This document shows positions 1 through 7,862 of a DNA stretch of 64,000 nt, one piece after another. Source of the stretch: Streptomyces sp. NRRL S-455 (GTDB taxonomy: Bacteria; Actinomycetota; Actinomycetes; Streptomycetales; Streptomycetaceae); assembly GCF_000717875.1 (NCBI RefSeq), contig NZ_JOCT01000004.1:372001-436000 (forward strand), written 5' to 3'. Made by a program: the position numbers and the translations under genes. The notes below the pieces were generated by a model, which was not told the origin of the DNA, did not search any database, and worked only from the letters and a program-made list of their open reading frames with translations. Positions within the stretch are counted from its first letter, which is position 1. Every line of letters begins with the position of its first letter.

Positions 1-93
1 GCCTGTGTGCTGCGAGAGGCCGTGGACGGGGAGAAGCGTCCTCGCACGTTCCTGCTGGCACGCAGGCCGGCCGTGGTCACCGGGGAGTCGTGA
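1..93 (+). CDS. C-terminal end of an unidentified protein (truncated by window edge)
   Basis: Frame 1 is open from the first base to a TGA at 91-93 and reads as 30 residues with normal Streptomyces codon bias, ending ...RRPAVVTGES. The piece is too short to assign a family. It converges on the glycosyltransferase gene that ends at 393, so it is probably the last gene of a rightward unit entering from outside the window. Calling it coding rests on composition only. Confidence 0.4.
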   Translation, partial: ACVLREAVDGEKRPRTFLLARRPAVVTGES

Positions 94-182
94 GAGCCGG
101 CCGGCGGCCACCGCGCCGACGGCACCGGACGGCCGCCCTGCGGTCACCAAGCCGCCCCGCCCGCAGCACCCGGCACCCGGCA

Positions 183-501
183 CCCGGCACCTAACCCGCA
201 GCCACCGCGCCCGCGGCACCTGCCGGGCCGGCCATGCTCGCTGAACCGGCCGATCGCGGCGAGCCCGCCGCCCCGGCCGCGTCCGCCGGGCCAGTGCTTG
301 CGGCACCCGAGACTCAGCCTGCGGCCACCACGCCGCGCCACCCGACACCCAGCCCACGACCACCCCCGCCCGCAGCACCCGGCGCCCGGCACCTAACCCG
401 CGGCCACCGCGCCCGCGGCACCTGCCGGGCCGGCCATGCTCGCTGAACCGGCCGATCGCGGCGAGCCCGCCGCCCCGGCCGCGTCCGCCGGGCCAGTGCT
501 T
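183..501. repeat. 117-bp direct repeat (183-299 and 385-501), one mismatch
   Basis: Bases 183-299 and 385-501 are identical except for one A/G difference near the fifteenth base, offset 202 bp. The right copy is the 3' end of the leftward glycosyltransferase gene, including its stop at 393-395. The left copy carries the same stop but lies downstream of the gene. Short CACCCGG-type iterations flank both. It looks like a recent duplication of a gene tail. No mobile-element ends are visible. Confidence 0.85.
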
Positions 502-1538
502 TGCACGTCCCGCGCCGTCCCCGTGACTCCCGACAGGAAGCCCTGGGCCCGCGGGGACGCGTGCTGGGTCAGCCACGAGGGGTCGATGTCGCACACCGCG
601 ACGCGTACCTCCGTGCCGGACAGGGCGAGCGGCAGGGTGTGGACCACCGTGGACGGGAAGCTGAGGATCGTGCTGCCGACGGGACCCCGGCGGGCTATCA
701 GTTCCAGGGGGAGCTCGGGGCGGACGATCTCCAGGCCCGTCTCGGCCGCGAGGCGGCGCAGCTTGTCCGGGCTCTCGCGGCGGTGGGCGAAGTAGCGGGT
801 GGCGCCGTGCGCGGCGGCCAGGGCACGGACCGCCTCGAGGTAGTGGTCGTCGTCCACGACGCCCGTCTCCACCAGGGACGTGCCGACCATGTCGGCGCCC
901 TTGGTGATGCGGGGCGGGCCGAAGCGGGCGCGGGTCCAGGCGAAGGCGTTGGCACTGACCGTGACGCCTTCGGGGGTCTCCCGCATCGGCATGGAGGAGA
1001 AGATCTCCACCCGGCGCTTGCCCCCGGGGGTCAGCCGGCGGCGGGCCGAGGAGGAGACCGGCGCGAAGATCAGATCCCGTGGGCCGGGGCGGCCGCCCTT
1101 GCGGTGCCAGCGCACCAGCCGTTCGCCCCGGGCCAGCTGGCCGACGAACTCCATGGTGGCCGTGCCGTCGTCGACGACGACCAGGTCACGGGCGCGGGTG
1201 ATGGTCAGCAGCAGCTGGACGTAGCGGGAGAAGGGGTCCCCCAGCACCACCCGGCGGGCCCTGCGGAGCAGGCCGGAGAGGCCGCCGACGGTCTGGAAGG
1301 GCGCGAGCGGGCCGCCGCGCGCCTCCTCCCAGCGGACCTGGTGCCCCTCGTCGCGGGCCAGGTCGGACATCCGCCGCAGCTGGCCACGCGTCATCGGGTC
1401 GACGGGTGACAGCACCACGAGGGTGAGCCCCACGCCGGGCGCATGCGCGTGCGCCCACTCCAGCACGTTCAGCAGCTGTACCGGACTCTCGACGAACGCG
1501 AGAGTGTGGGGGCCGGCGTTCCCGGCGCGGGGGCTCAT
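393..1538 (-). CDS. polysialyltransferase-like glycosyltransferase (cell-wall nonulosonic acid locus)
   Basis: The 381-residue protein carries the motifs of bacterial sialyl/polysialyltransferases in order: an acidic DDG (residues 123-125), a basic H-R at 252-253 where the family usually has H-P, and an S-T pair at 296-297 in FPST. These build the CMP-sugar donor site in GT-B enzymes of this kind. It probably adds a CMP-activated nonulosonic acid to the polymer. The ATG at 1538 lies 46 bp after neuB. An upstream in-frame start at 1640 would overlap neuB and is rejected. Residues 341-381 are a Gly/Ala/Ser tail lying in the duplicated DNA, so the original stop may have been earlier. Acceptor and linkage are unknown. 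Confidence 0.75.
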   Translation of the reverse strand: MSPRAGNAGPHTLAFVESPVQLLNVLEWAHAHAPGVGLTLVVLSPVDPMTRGQLRRMSDLARDEGHQVRWEEARGGPLAPFQTVGGLSGLLRRARRVVLGDPFSRYVQLLLTITRARDLVVVDDGTATMEFVGQLARGERLVRWHRKGGRPGPRDLIFAPVSSSARRRLTPGGKRRVEIFSSMPMRETPEGVTVSANAFAWTRARFGPPRITKGADMVGTSLVETGVVDDDHYLEAVRALAAAHGATRYFAHRRESPDKLRRLAAETGLEIVRPELPLELIARRGPVGSTILSFPSTVVHTLPLALSGTEVRVAVCDIDPSWLTQHASPRAQGFLSGVTGTARDVQSTGPADAAGAAGSPRSAGSASMAGPAGAAGAVAAG

Positions 1539-1584
1539 CGACGTACGACCGTCCCGTCGTATGGGGGATGTGGGGGGTGTGCGC

Positions 1585-2523
1585 TCAGACGCCGACCGGC
1601 TCGCCCGCCGCGTCGGCGATCTCCGCCTCGGCGACCACACCGGCGACGCGGCGCAGCTTCTTCATCGGGGCCAGCTCGGACTCGTAGACCTTCTTCACGC
1701 CGTCACCGAGGGAGGCCTCGATGGTGCGGATGTCACGGACCAGGCGGGTGAGGCCCTGCGGCTCCACGGAGGCGGCCTGGTCCGAGCCCCACATGGCGCG
1801 GTCGAGGGTGATGTGGCGCTCGACGAAGGTGGCGCCCAGGGCGACCGCGGCGAGGGTGGTCTGCAGGCCGGTCTCGTGGCCGGAGTAGCCGATCGGGACG
1901 TTCGGGTACTCCTGCTGCAGGGTGTTGATCACGCGCAGGTTGAGCTCCTCGGCCTTGGCCGGGTAGGTCGACGTGGCGTGGCACATCAGGATGTTGTCGG
2001 AGCCGAGGACCTCGACCGCGTGGCGGATCTGCTTCGGCGTCGACATACCGGTGGAGAGGATGACCGCGCGGCCGGTGGCGCGCAGGGCGCGCAGCAGCTC
2101 GTCGTCGGTGAGGGAAGCGGAGGCGACCTTGTGGGCGGGGACGTCGAACTTCTCCAGGAAGGCGACGGCCTCGGTGTCCCACGGGGAGGCGAACCAGTCG
2201 ATGTTCTTCGACTTGCAGTAGTCGTCGATCGCGCGGTACTCGTCCTCGCCGAACTCCACGCGGTGGCGGTAGTCGATGTAGGTCATCCGGCCCCAGGGGG
2301 TGTCGCGCTCGATGTCCCACTGGTCGCGCGGGGTGCAGATCTCGGGGGTGCGCTTCTGGAACTTGACGGCGTCGCAGCCGGCCTCGGCGGCGGCGTCGAT
2401 CAGCTTGAAGGCGTTCTCGAGCTCGCCGTTGTGGTTGATGCCGATCTCACCGCAGACGTAGACCGGACGGCCCGGGCCGACTTCGCGCGAACCGAACCGG
2501 CGGATACGGGAGTTGGTGCTCAT
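1585..2523 (-). CDS. neuB: N-acetylneuraminate/Kdn-type nonulosonic acid synthase
   Basis: The 312-residue protein has NeuB hallmarks: GEIGINHNG at residues 25-33, KFQKR at 54-58, GYSGHE, and ERHITLDR ahead of an Asp-Gln substrate segment. NeuB condenses phosphoenolpyruvate with a hexosamine or hexose (ManNAc, or Man for Kdn). The C-terminal antifreeze-like SAF domain is absent, since typical bacterial NeuB is about 340-350 residues; short forms occur in Kdn-type synthases. The ATG at 2523 has an AAGGA site and lies 13 bp after neuA, so they are co-transcribed. The exact sugar cannot be read from sequence. Kdn is favoured because Kdn-type wall polymers are reported from streptomycetes. Confidence 0.88.
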   Translation of the reverse strand: MSTNSRIRRFGSREVGPGRPVYVCGEIGINHNGELENAFKLIDAAAEAGCDAVKFQKRTPEICTPRDQWDIERDTPWGRMTYIDYRHRVEFGEDEYRAIDDYCKSKNIDWFASPWDTEAVAFLEKFDVPAHKVASASLTDDELLRALRATGRAVILSTGMSTPKQIRHAVEVLGSDNILMCHATSTYPAKAEELNLRVINTLQQEYPNVPIGYSGHETGLQTTLAAVALGATFVERHITLDRAMWGSDQAASVEPQGLTRLVRDIRTIEASLGDGVKKVYESELAPMKKLRRVAGVVAEAEIADAAGEPVGV

Positions 2524-2536
2524 GGCAGAGATGTCC

Positions 2537-3811
2537 TTACGTGTGGGACTTGGCGGGGACTTCGAGAGAGGGGCCGAGGATCCAGCCGGCGATCTCTCGG
2601 ATCGCGCCGTCGCCACCGGGGACGGTGGTGACCGCGCGTGCGGCGCCGCGTACGACGTCGTGGGCGCTCGCGACCGCCACGGGCCAGCCGACGAGGGCGA
2701 AGCACGGGAGGTCATTGACGTCGTTGCCGACGTAGAGCACGCGCTCCGGCGCGATGCCCTGCTCCTCGCACCACTGCTTCAGCGCGAGGTCCTTGCGGTC
2801 GATGCCGTGCAGCACCGGGAGCTTCAGCTTCCGGGCCCGGGCGGCGACCACAGGGTTCTGTTCCGTGGACAGGATCAGCATCCGAAGGCCGCTCCTGCGG
2901 AGGGCCGCGATGCCGAGTCCGTCCCCGCGGTGCACGGAGACGAACTCCCGTCCGTCGGAGTCGACGAGCACCCGGTCGTCGGTCTGGGTGCCGTCGAAGT
3001 CGAGTACGACCGCGTCGATGTCGTCGGCGGTCGGGAGGGCGCCGGGCCGGTCCGCGTCGAAGAGCGGGGCGAGGGCCCGGGCGCGGGCCAGGTCGTGCGG
3101 ATCGTCGATCTCCAGGACCCGGGCGGGGTCGGTGCGCACGAGCTCCGTGCGGCCGAAGAAGCGGTGCTGGTGCTTGCGGAAGCCGGTCGCCTCCATGCCG
3201 TAGACGGCGCCGGTCTCCAGGAAGTCCTGGGGGCGGTCCTGGCGGCGCGGGCGGTAGGACTTGTCGTGGTTGACGCCGTAGCCGCCGCCGGTGGCCGCGT
3301 CGGCCTCCGCGACCTTCCCGGCTGTGGCCTCGTCGTCCGCGTCGCGCCACACGAAGCCGTGGAACGGTGCCACGGTCAGCGCGGTGTCGGCGCCGTTCTC
3401 GGCGATGGACTCGACGACTCCGTCGACGTCCTCGCGGATGATGAACGGGCTGGTGCACTGCACCAGCAGCACCACGTCCACCGGCGCCCCGTGCAGGGCC
3501 TCGTGGGCGTCCATGGCGTGCAGCACCGCGGCCTCGGAGGTCGCCGTGTCCCCGGCGATCGCGGCGGGGCGCAGCACGACCTCGGCGCCGGCCTCGCGGG
3601 CGGCAGCGGCGATGGCCTGGTCGTCCGTGGAGACGACGACGTCGGTCACCCGCCGGGAGGCGAGGCACTCGCGCACCGCGCGGGCCACCAGCGGGACGCC
3701 GCCGACCGGCAGGAGGTTCTTCGCGGGCACGCCCTTGGAGCCGCCGCGCGCGGGGATCACCGCGAGGACGCGGCGAACCGAAGCGCTGTGGCCCGCTTCC
3801 GGGTTGGACAT
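2537..3811 (-). CDS. neuA: CMP-nonulosonate cytidylyltransferase fused to a HAD phosphatase
   Basis: The 424-residue protein is two-domain. Residues 14-250 are an acylneuraminate cytidylyltransferase with the nucleotide-binding loop ARGGSKG (21-27), which activates the sugar as its CMP ester. Residues 265-424 are a HAD phosphatase of KdsC type with DFDGT at 271-275 and a late GNDVND motif. Such a domain can remove the 9-phosphate from a nonulosonate phosphate, coupling dephosphorylation and activation; animal CMP-sialate synthetases have a similar but inactive domain, while here the nucleophile Asp271 and partner Asp273 are intact. The start at 3811 has an AAGGAG site; longer readings overlap the gene upstream. 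Confidence 0.88.
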   Translation of the reverse strand: MSNPEAGHSASVRRVLAVIPARGGSKGVPAKNLLPVGGVPLVARAVRECLASRRVTDVVVSTDDQAIAAAAREAGAEVVLRPAAIAGDTATSEAAVLHAMDAHEALHGAPVDVVLLVQCTSPFIIREDVDGVVESIAENGADTALTVAPFHGFVWRDADDEATAGKVAEADAATGGGYGVNHDKSYRPRRQDRPQDFLETGAVYGMEATGFRKHQHRFFGRTELVRTDPARVLEIDDPHDLARARALAPLFDADRPGALPTADDIDAVVLDFDGTQTDDRVLVDSDGREFVSVHRGDGLGIAALRRSGLRMLILSTEQNPVVAARARKLKLPVLHGIDRKDLALKQWCEEQGIAPERVLYVGNDVNDLPCFALVGWPVAVASAHDVVRGAARAVTTVPGGDGAIREIAGWILGPSLEVPAKSHT

Positions 3812-3843
3812 GGTCTTAGCTCCTTGACGTGGGATCGGGCGGC

Positions 3844-5190
3844 TCACAGCTCGCCCATCCGCCGGATGACGGGCGCCACGCGCTGCACGCCGTGCCGGTA
3901 GGCGCCGCGCGCCGCCCGGCGCACGATCTGCCGGACCGGTCCGGGCTCCTTGTCGGCGGCGGGCGCTCCGGGCAGCGGGGTGCCGTCCGGGCCGAGGTGG
4001 TGGCGGGCGAGGATCCCGGGCAGGTAGCCGGGCGCGGTGACGGGTGTGTAGTAGGGGGTCAGCGGCGGCAGGCCGCCGGGCCGGTCGAGCAGCTTGGCGA
4101 TGCGCTCGCGCGCCGTGTCGAAGGCGGACTCGTAGGAGCCGTCCGCGACGACGCCCTGCCGGGCCACCCACTCCTCGTCGGGAACCGGTCGGTGTCCGGC
4201 GTCGAGCTGGTCCCAGGAGGCGAGGCAGCCGGAGCCGACGAAGTGGTGGTTGCCGAGGGACTCGCGTACGCCGAGGTCGGTCAGTACGACGGTCGGGATG
4301 CGGCGGTGCAGCGACTCCAGGGCGGCCGTGGAACTGACCGTGACCAGCAGGTCGGTGCGGTCGAGGACCTCGCCCATGTTGCCGTACACCAGGCGGAAGT
4401 TGGCCGGCGGATCGAGGCGCTGCACCAGCTTCTGGTAGGGCAGTTCCTCGATGTGGGTGGTGTGTTCGCCCGGCTTGGAGCGCAGCTTCAGCAGCACCTC
4501 GCGTTCGGGGTGCTTGCGGGCGTGCTGGACCAGCCGGTTCAGCAGGTACGTACGGTCCCTTCGGCTGTCCGGCACGGAGGGCTGGGCCGCGAAGACGACG
4601 GTGTATGGGTCGTGTTCACCTTCGTAGGCGGCGCCGCCGAGGAACGGCAGGGCCACCTCGGTCACCGACGAGGCGTCGGCGCCCACCCCTTCGTAGACGG
4701 CCCGGAAACGGTCCGCGTCCTGGCGGGAGTTGGCGAGGACGAGGTCCGCGCCGTGCCGCAGCAGCAGGCCGTCGGCGAGCTTCTCGTAGACGACCCCGAC
4801 GTAGCCGGTGACCACCACGGGGCGCGAGGTCCGGTTCTCCCAGACCCGCTTCAGGCCGTGCAGCATCGCCTGCACACCGCCGCCGACGAGGGAGAGGACC
4901 AGGAGGTCGTACGGCTCCTCGGCCATGGTGCGCAGGAACTCGACGGCGGTGACCTCCCGCAGCGAGTCGGCGCGTACGCCCACCTCTTCCAGCTGGCGCG
5001 GGGTGGGCGTGGCCCGGCCGCGCAGCAGGAAGCCGTCGAGGACGGCGTCCACTTGCGCGTCCTCGCGCGCTCCGGTTTCCATGGACGGTCCCGGGGCGAT
5101 GCGGCGCGCGGTGAGCGCACCCCATTTCCACCGGGTGTCGGAGTCGGCGAGGACCGCGATGCGCGGACGCTTCGGTGTACTTGCTGGCAC
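3844..5190 (-). CDS. putative glycosyltransferase of the DUF6716 type
   Basis: A protein of about 448 residues with a GT-B look: an N-terminal Rossmann-like strand (PRIAVLADSD), a central GYVGVVYEK segment, and a C-terminal donor region with GNMGEVLDRTDLLVTVSSTAALES, reminiscent of polymer glycosyltransferases that use CDP-glycerol or UDP sugars. It heads the leftward unit, 32 bp before neuA, so it probably builds the same wall polymer. The start is uncertain. GTG at 5190 is used here; a TTG at 5211 is in frame but overlaps a perfect inverted repeat at 5201-5218. No strong ribosome site precedes either. The family name is from memory. Confidence 0.7.
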   Translation of the reverse strand: MPASTPKRPRIAVLADSDTRWKWGALTARRIAPGPSMETGAREDAQVDAVLDGFLLRGRATPTPRQLEEVGVRADSLREVTAVEFLRTMAEEPYDLLVLSLVGGGVQAMLHGLKRVWENRTSRPVVVTGYVGVVYEKLADGLLLRHGADLVLANSRQDADRFRAVYEGVGADASSVTEVALPFLGGAAYEGEHDPYTVVFAAQPSVPDSRRDRTYLLNRLVQHARKHPEREVLLKLRSKPGEHTTHIEELPYQKLVQRLDPPANFRLVYGNMGEVLDRTDLLVTVSSTAALESLHRRIPTVVLTDLGVRESLGNHHFVGSGCLASWDQLDAGHRPVPDEEWVARQGVVADGSYESAFDTARERIAKLLDRPGGLPPLTPYYTPVTAPGYLPGILARHHLGPDGTPLPGAPAADKEPGPVRQIVRRAARGAYRHGVQRVAPVIRRMGEL

Positions 5191-5200
5191 GTCGATGACG

Positions 5201-5218
5201 CTAGGAAGCAATTCCTAG
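5201..5218. promoter_or_regulatory. perfect 7-bp inverted repeat at the start of the glycosyltransferase operon
   Basis: CTAGGAA and TTCCTAG are separated by four bases. The element sits 10-28 bp upstream of the GTG chosen for the leftward glycosyltransferase operon, in the divergent intergenic region shared with the rightward GT2 gene. Its location suggests an operator, or a small leader hairpin, controlling the wall-polymer genes. No matching regulator gene is in the window. Confidence 0.4.
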
Positions 5219-5388
5219 GTATGGCGGAACCGGGACTCAACGAAAAGTTAACAACACCCCACCGAGAGCCGAACTGGCCTGCTGGAAAGCGGGAAGTACA
5301 CGCGGTGCACCGTTCCGACACATTGAGTTCACCCAGTGTATGTTCACCGGAAAGTTCCACTGCCGGACGGGCTCCTAACGTTTTGCGG

Positions 5389-6375
5389 GTGCCTAAGCTT
5401 TCCGTGATCGTGCCGTTCTACAACGTGCAGCAATACGCCCCGGACACCCTCAGAAGCCTTCGGCTGAACGCCGACCGGGATTTCGAGTTCATCCTGGTCG
5501 ACGACCATTCGAAGGACGAAACACCGGCCATCCTGGAACGGGCGGCCGAGGACCTTTCGGATGTCGCGCGCGTGCGCTACATCCGCCACGAGCAGAACGG
5601 CGGGCTGGCCACGGCCCGCAACACCGGCCTGGACGCGGCGCAGGGCGAGTACCTGACGTTCCTGGACGGCGACGACTGGCTGGCGCCCGGCTATCTCACC
5701 GAACTGGTGTCCGCGATGGACGAGCTGGGCTGCGACTTCGTCCGCACCGACCATGTGCAGGCGACCGCCCGGGCCCGTTCCGTGAGCCGGGTCCCGGTCG
5801 GCCGGCGCTGGGAGGCGTTCAGCCCGCGGGACGCCATCCTGCCCGCCCACCGCTCGACCTCCGTCGACTACGCGTACGCCTGGGCCGGCGCCTACCACCG
5901 GCGCCTGCTCGACAAGGGCGTGCTGCACTTCACCGACGGGCTGCGCACGGCCGAGGACCGGCCGTGGATCTGGAAGCTGCACCGCGAGGCGGAGTCGTTC
6001 GCCGTGGTGAGCCTGCTGGGCGTGTTCTACCGGCGCGGGGTGGCCTCGTCCCTGACCCAGATCGGCGACGTCCGCCAGCTCGACTTCATCCGCGCCTTCG
6101 ACCAGGTGATCGAGGAGACGGCCGCGGACCGCGAGGCCGGCCGGCTGCTGCCCAAGGCGGTACGGACGTACTGCGCGATCATCGCCCACCACCTGTCCAA
6201 CGAGGACAGGTTCGAACCGGCCGTGGCCAGACAGCTGCGGTCGATGAGCGCGGCGGCCATCAAGCGCATGCCGCAGGACGTGCTCAGTGACGCACTGGAG
6301 GCCATGGACATGGACCGCTCGGCCAAGCTGCGGCGGCTGCGGCGCCGGGTGACCACGACGGGAGCGGCGGCCTGA
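5389..6375 (+). CDS. family 2 glycosyltransferase
   Basis: The 328-residue protein has a GT-A fold. SVIVPFYN is at residues 5-12, VDDHS at 37-41, and the metal/nucleotide motif DGDDW at 93-97, followed by a long variable acceptor domain. No membrane segment is evident, so it should act at the inner membrane face on a lipid-linked acceptor. GTG at 5389 is used because the family N-terminus begins there. No ribosome site precedes it, but TAACGT ends 8 bases before it, which fits a leaderless transcript. The next gene overlaps as TGATG, so the two are coupled. The neighbourhood implies a step in nonulosonic-acid wall polymer assembly. Confidence 0.85.
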   Translation: MPKLSVIVPFYNVQQYAPDTLRSLRLNADRDFEFILVDDHSKDETPAILERAAEDLSDVARVRYIRHEQNGGLATARNTGLDAAQGEYLTFLDGDDWLAPGYLTELVSAMDELGCDFVRTDHVQATARARSVSRVPVGRRWEAFSPRDAILPAHRSTSVDYAYAWAGAYHRRLLDKGVLHFTDGLRTAEDRPWIWKLHREAESFAVVSLLGVFYRRGVASSLTQIGDVRQLDFIRAFDQVIEETAADREAGRLLPKAVRTYCAIIAHHLSNEDRFEPAVARQLRSMSAAAIKRMPQDVLSDALEAMDMDRSAKLRRLRRRVTTTGAAA

Positions 6376-7706
6376 TGCCCGGGACCACACAGATCTTCTG
6401 CGCCTCGACGCTGTACGGCGTCGCCACTCTGGCCGCCGCGATCGACTCCGACCTCTTCGACGAGCCGGACCGCCGGGTGCTGCTGGTGTTCAACAACTCG
6501 GCGAACCCGGAGACCACCCCGGCCCTGGACGAGATGCCGGGCTTCGCTCCGCTGCGCGAGCACTTCGACGAGGTGCTGTCCTGGAACGAGGCCATCCGCC
6601 CCTTCCACCCCGGGGCCTGGACGCCGCGCTCCGACGACATCCCGCTCTTCGAGCGCTACCTGCGGATGCTGTGGGGCCTCGGCGACGACCGGGTGAGCCT
6701 GGTCCTGGAGTCCATCCAGGTCGCGCCCGCCCTCACGGTGGCCCAGCTGTTCACCGACGCGCCCGTCGACGTGTACGCCGACGGGCTGATGAGCTACGGC
6801 CCCACCCGCAACAAGATCGACCCGCTGGTCGGTACGCGCGTGCGGCGCCTGCTGCACCTGGATCTGGTGCCGGGGCTCACGCCGATGCTGCTGACCGAGT
6901 TCGACGTGCCGGCGCACCTGGTGCCGACGCCCGCGTTCCTGAAGGTGCTGGGCGAGGTCACCGAGACCGTCGCGGAGCTGCCCGACGTGCCGGGCGACGC
7001 GGCGCTGCTGCTCGGCCAGTACCTGTCGGCGCTGAACATCCTCTCCCCGGAGGAGGAAGAGGACCTGCACGTGCGGATGTTGCGGGGCGCCGTCGCCCGC
7101 GGCCACCGCACGGTCGTCTTCAAGCCGCACCCGACCGCACCGGCCCGGTACAGCCGAGCCCTGGAGTCGGAGGCCGAGAGGCTCGGCGTCGGCCTCACCG
7201 TGCTGGACACGCCCGTGCTCGCCGAGGTGCTGTTCGACCGGGCCCGGCCGGCCCTGGTCATCGGCTGCTTCTCGACGGCGCTGTTCACGGCCTCGGCGCT
7301 CTACGACCTGCCGGTCGCCCGCATCGGCACCGAGCTGCTGCTGGAGCGGCTGACGCCCTACCAGAACAGCAACCGGATCCCCACCACCCTGGCGGACGCG
7401 CTGCTGCCCGGCCTGGAGGACGGCGAGGAAGGCGACGTCCTGCCGGCCGGCCGGCTGTCCGACCTGGTCACCGCCGTCGGATTCACGATGCAGCCGCAGA
7501 TCTACCCCGACCTGCGTCCACGGGCGGAGCAGTATCTCTCCCGGCACCTCGGTCCGCGCACGCGTCGCTATTTCAAGAAGCGCCGCCTCACCGCGCTCGG
7601 ACTTCCCGGCGGAATTCCGCAGCGGCTTGCGTTCCTGCCCCGCAATTCAACGGCCCGCAGGGTGGTGCGCCGGGCCCGGGCACTGCGCAAGGCGGTACGG
7701 CGCTGA
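6375..7706 (+). CDS. polysialyltransferase family glycosyltransferase
   Basis: The 443-residue protein shows the three polysialyltransferase/sialyltransferase signatures: ADG at residues 135-137 (in VYADGL), HP at 252-253 (in FKPHP), and S-T at 300-301 (in GCFSTALF). The C-terminus is strongly basic (RRVVRRARALRKAVRR), as expected for peripheral membrane attachment. It should use a CMP-nonulosonate made by NeuB/NeuA to extend a polymer. Its start codon overlaps the stop of the GT2 gene. Together with the related protein encoded at 393-1538 it gives two transferases of the same class, possibly one initiating and one elongating; that division of labour is inference. Confidence 0.82.
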   Translation: MPGTTQIFCASTLYGVATLAAAIDSDLFDEPDRRVLLVFNNSANPETTPALDEMPGFAPLREHFDEVLSWNEAIRPFHPGAWTPRSDDIPLFERYLRMLWGLGDDRVSLVLESIQVAPALTVAQLFTDAPVDVYADGLMSYGPTRNKIDPLVGTRVRRLLHLDLVPGLTPMLLTEFDVPAHLVPTPAFLKVLGEVTETVAELPDVPGDAALLLGQYLSALNILSPEEEEDLHVRMLRGAVARGHRTVVFKPHPTAPARYSRALESEAERLGVGLTVLDTPVLAEVLFDRARPALVIGCFSTALFTASALYDLPVARIGTELLLERLTPYQNSNRIPTTLADALLPGLEDGEEGDVLPAGRLSDLVTAVGFTMQPQIYPDLRPRAEQYLSRHLGPRTRRYFKKRRLTALGLPGGIPQRLAFLPRNSTARRVVRRARALRKAVRR

Positions 7707-7862
7707 ATCGGCGACATCCAGATGAACCCACGGAGACCGTAAGGCGAAGCCTGCCTCTGTCGAACGTTTTAGCGTCAATCTTCGTCCTAGGGTGACACCC
7801 GGCGCCCTGCCCGCCCACAGGCGGCTCAGGTGAAGGACAGACGAGCTACAGAGGTTTTCAGC

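Noticed and set aside
3829..6375. 848-residue frame on the plus strand covering two glycosyltransferase genes
   Set aside because: Only the part from 5389 reads as protein. The first half is antisense to a well-supported gene and is an artefact of GC-rich codon bias.
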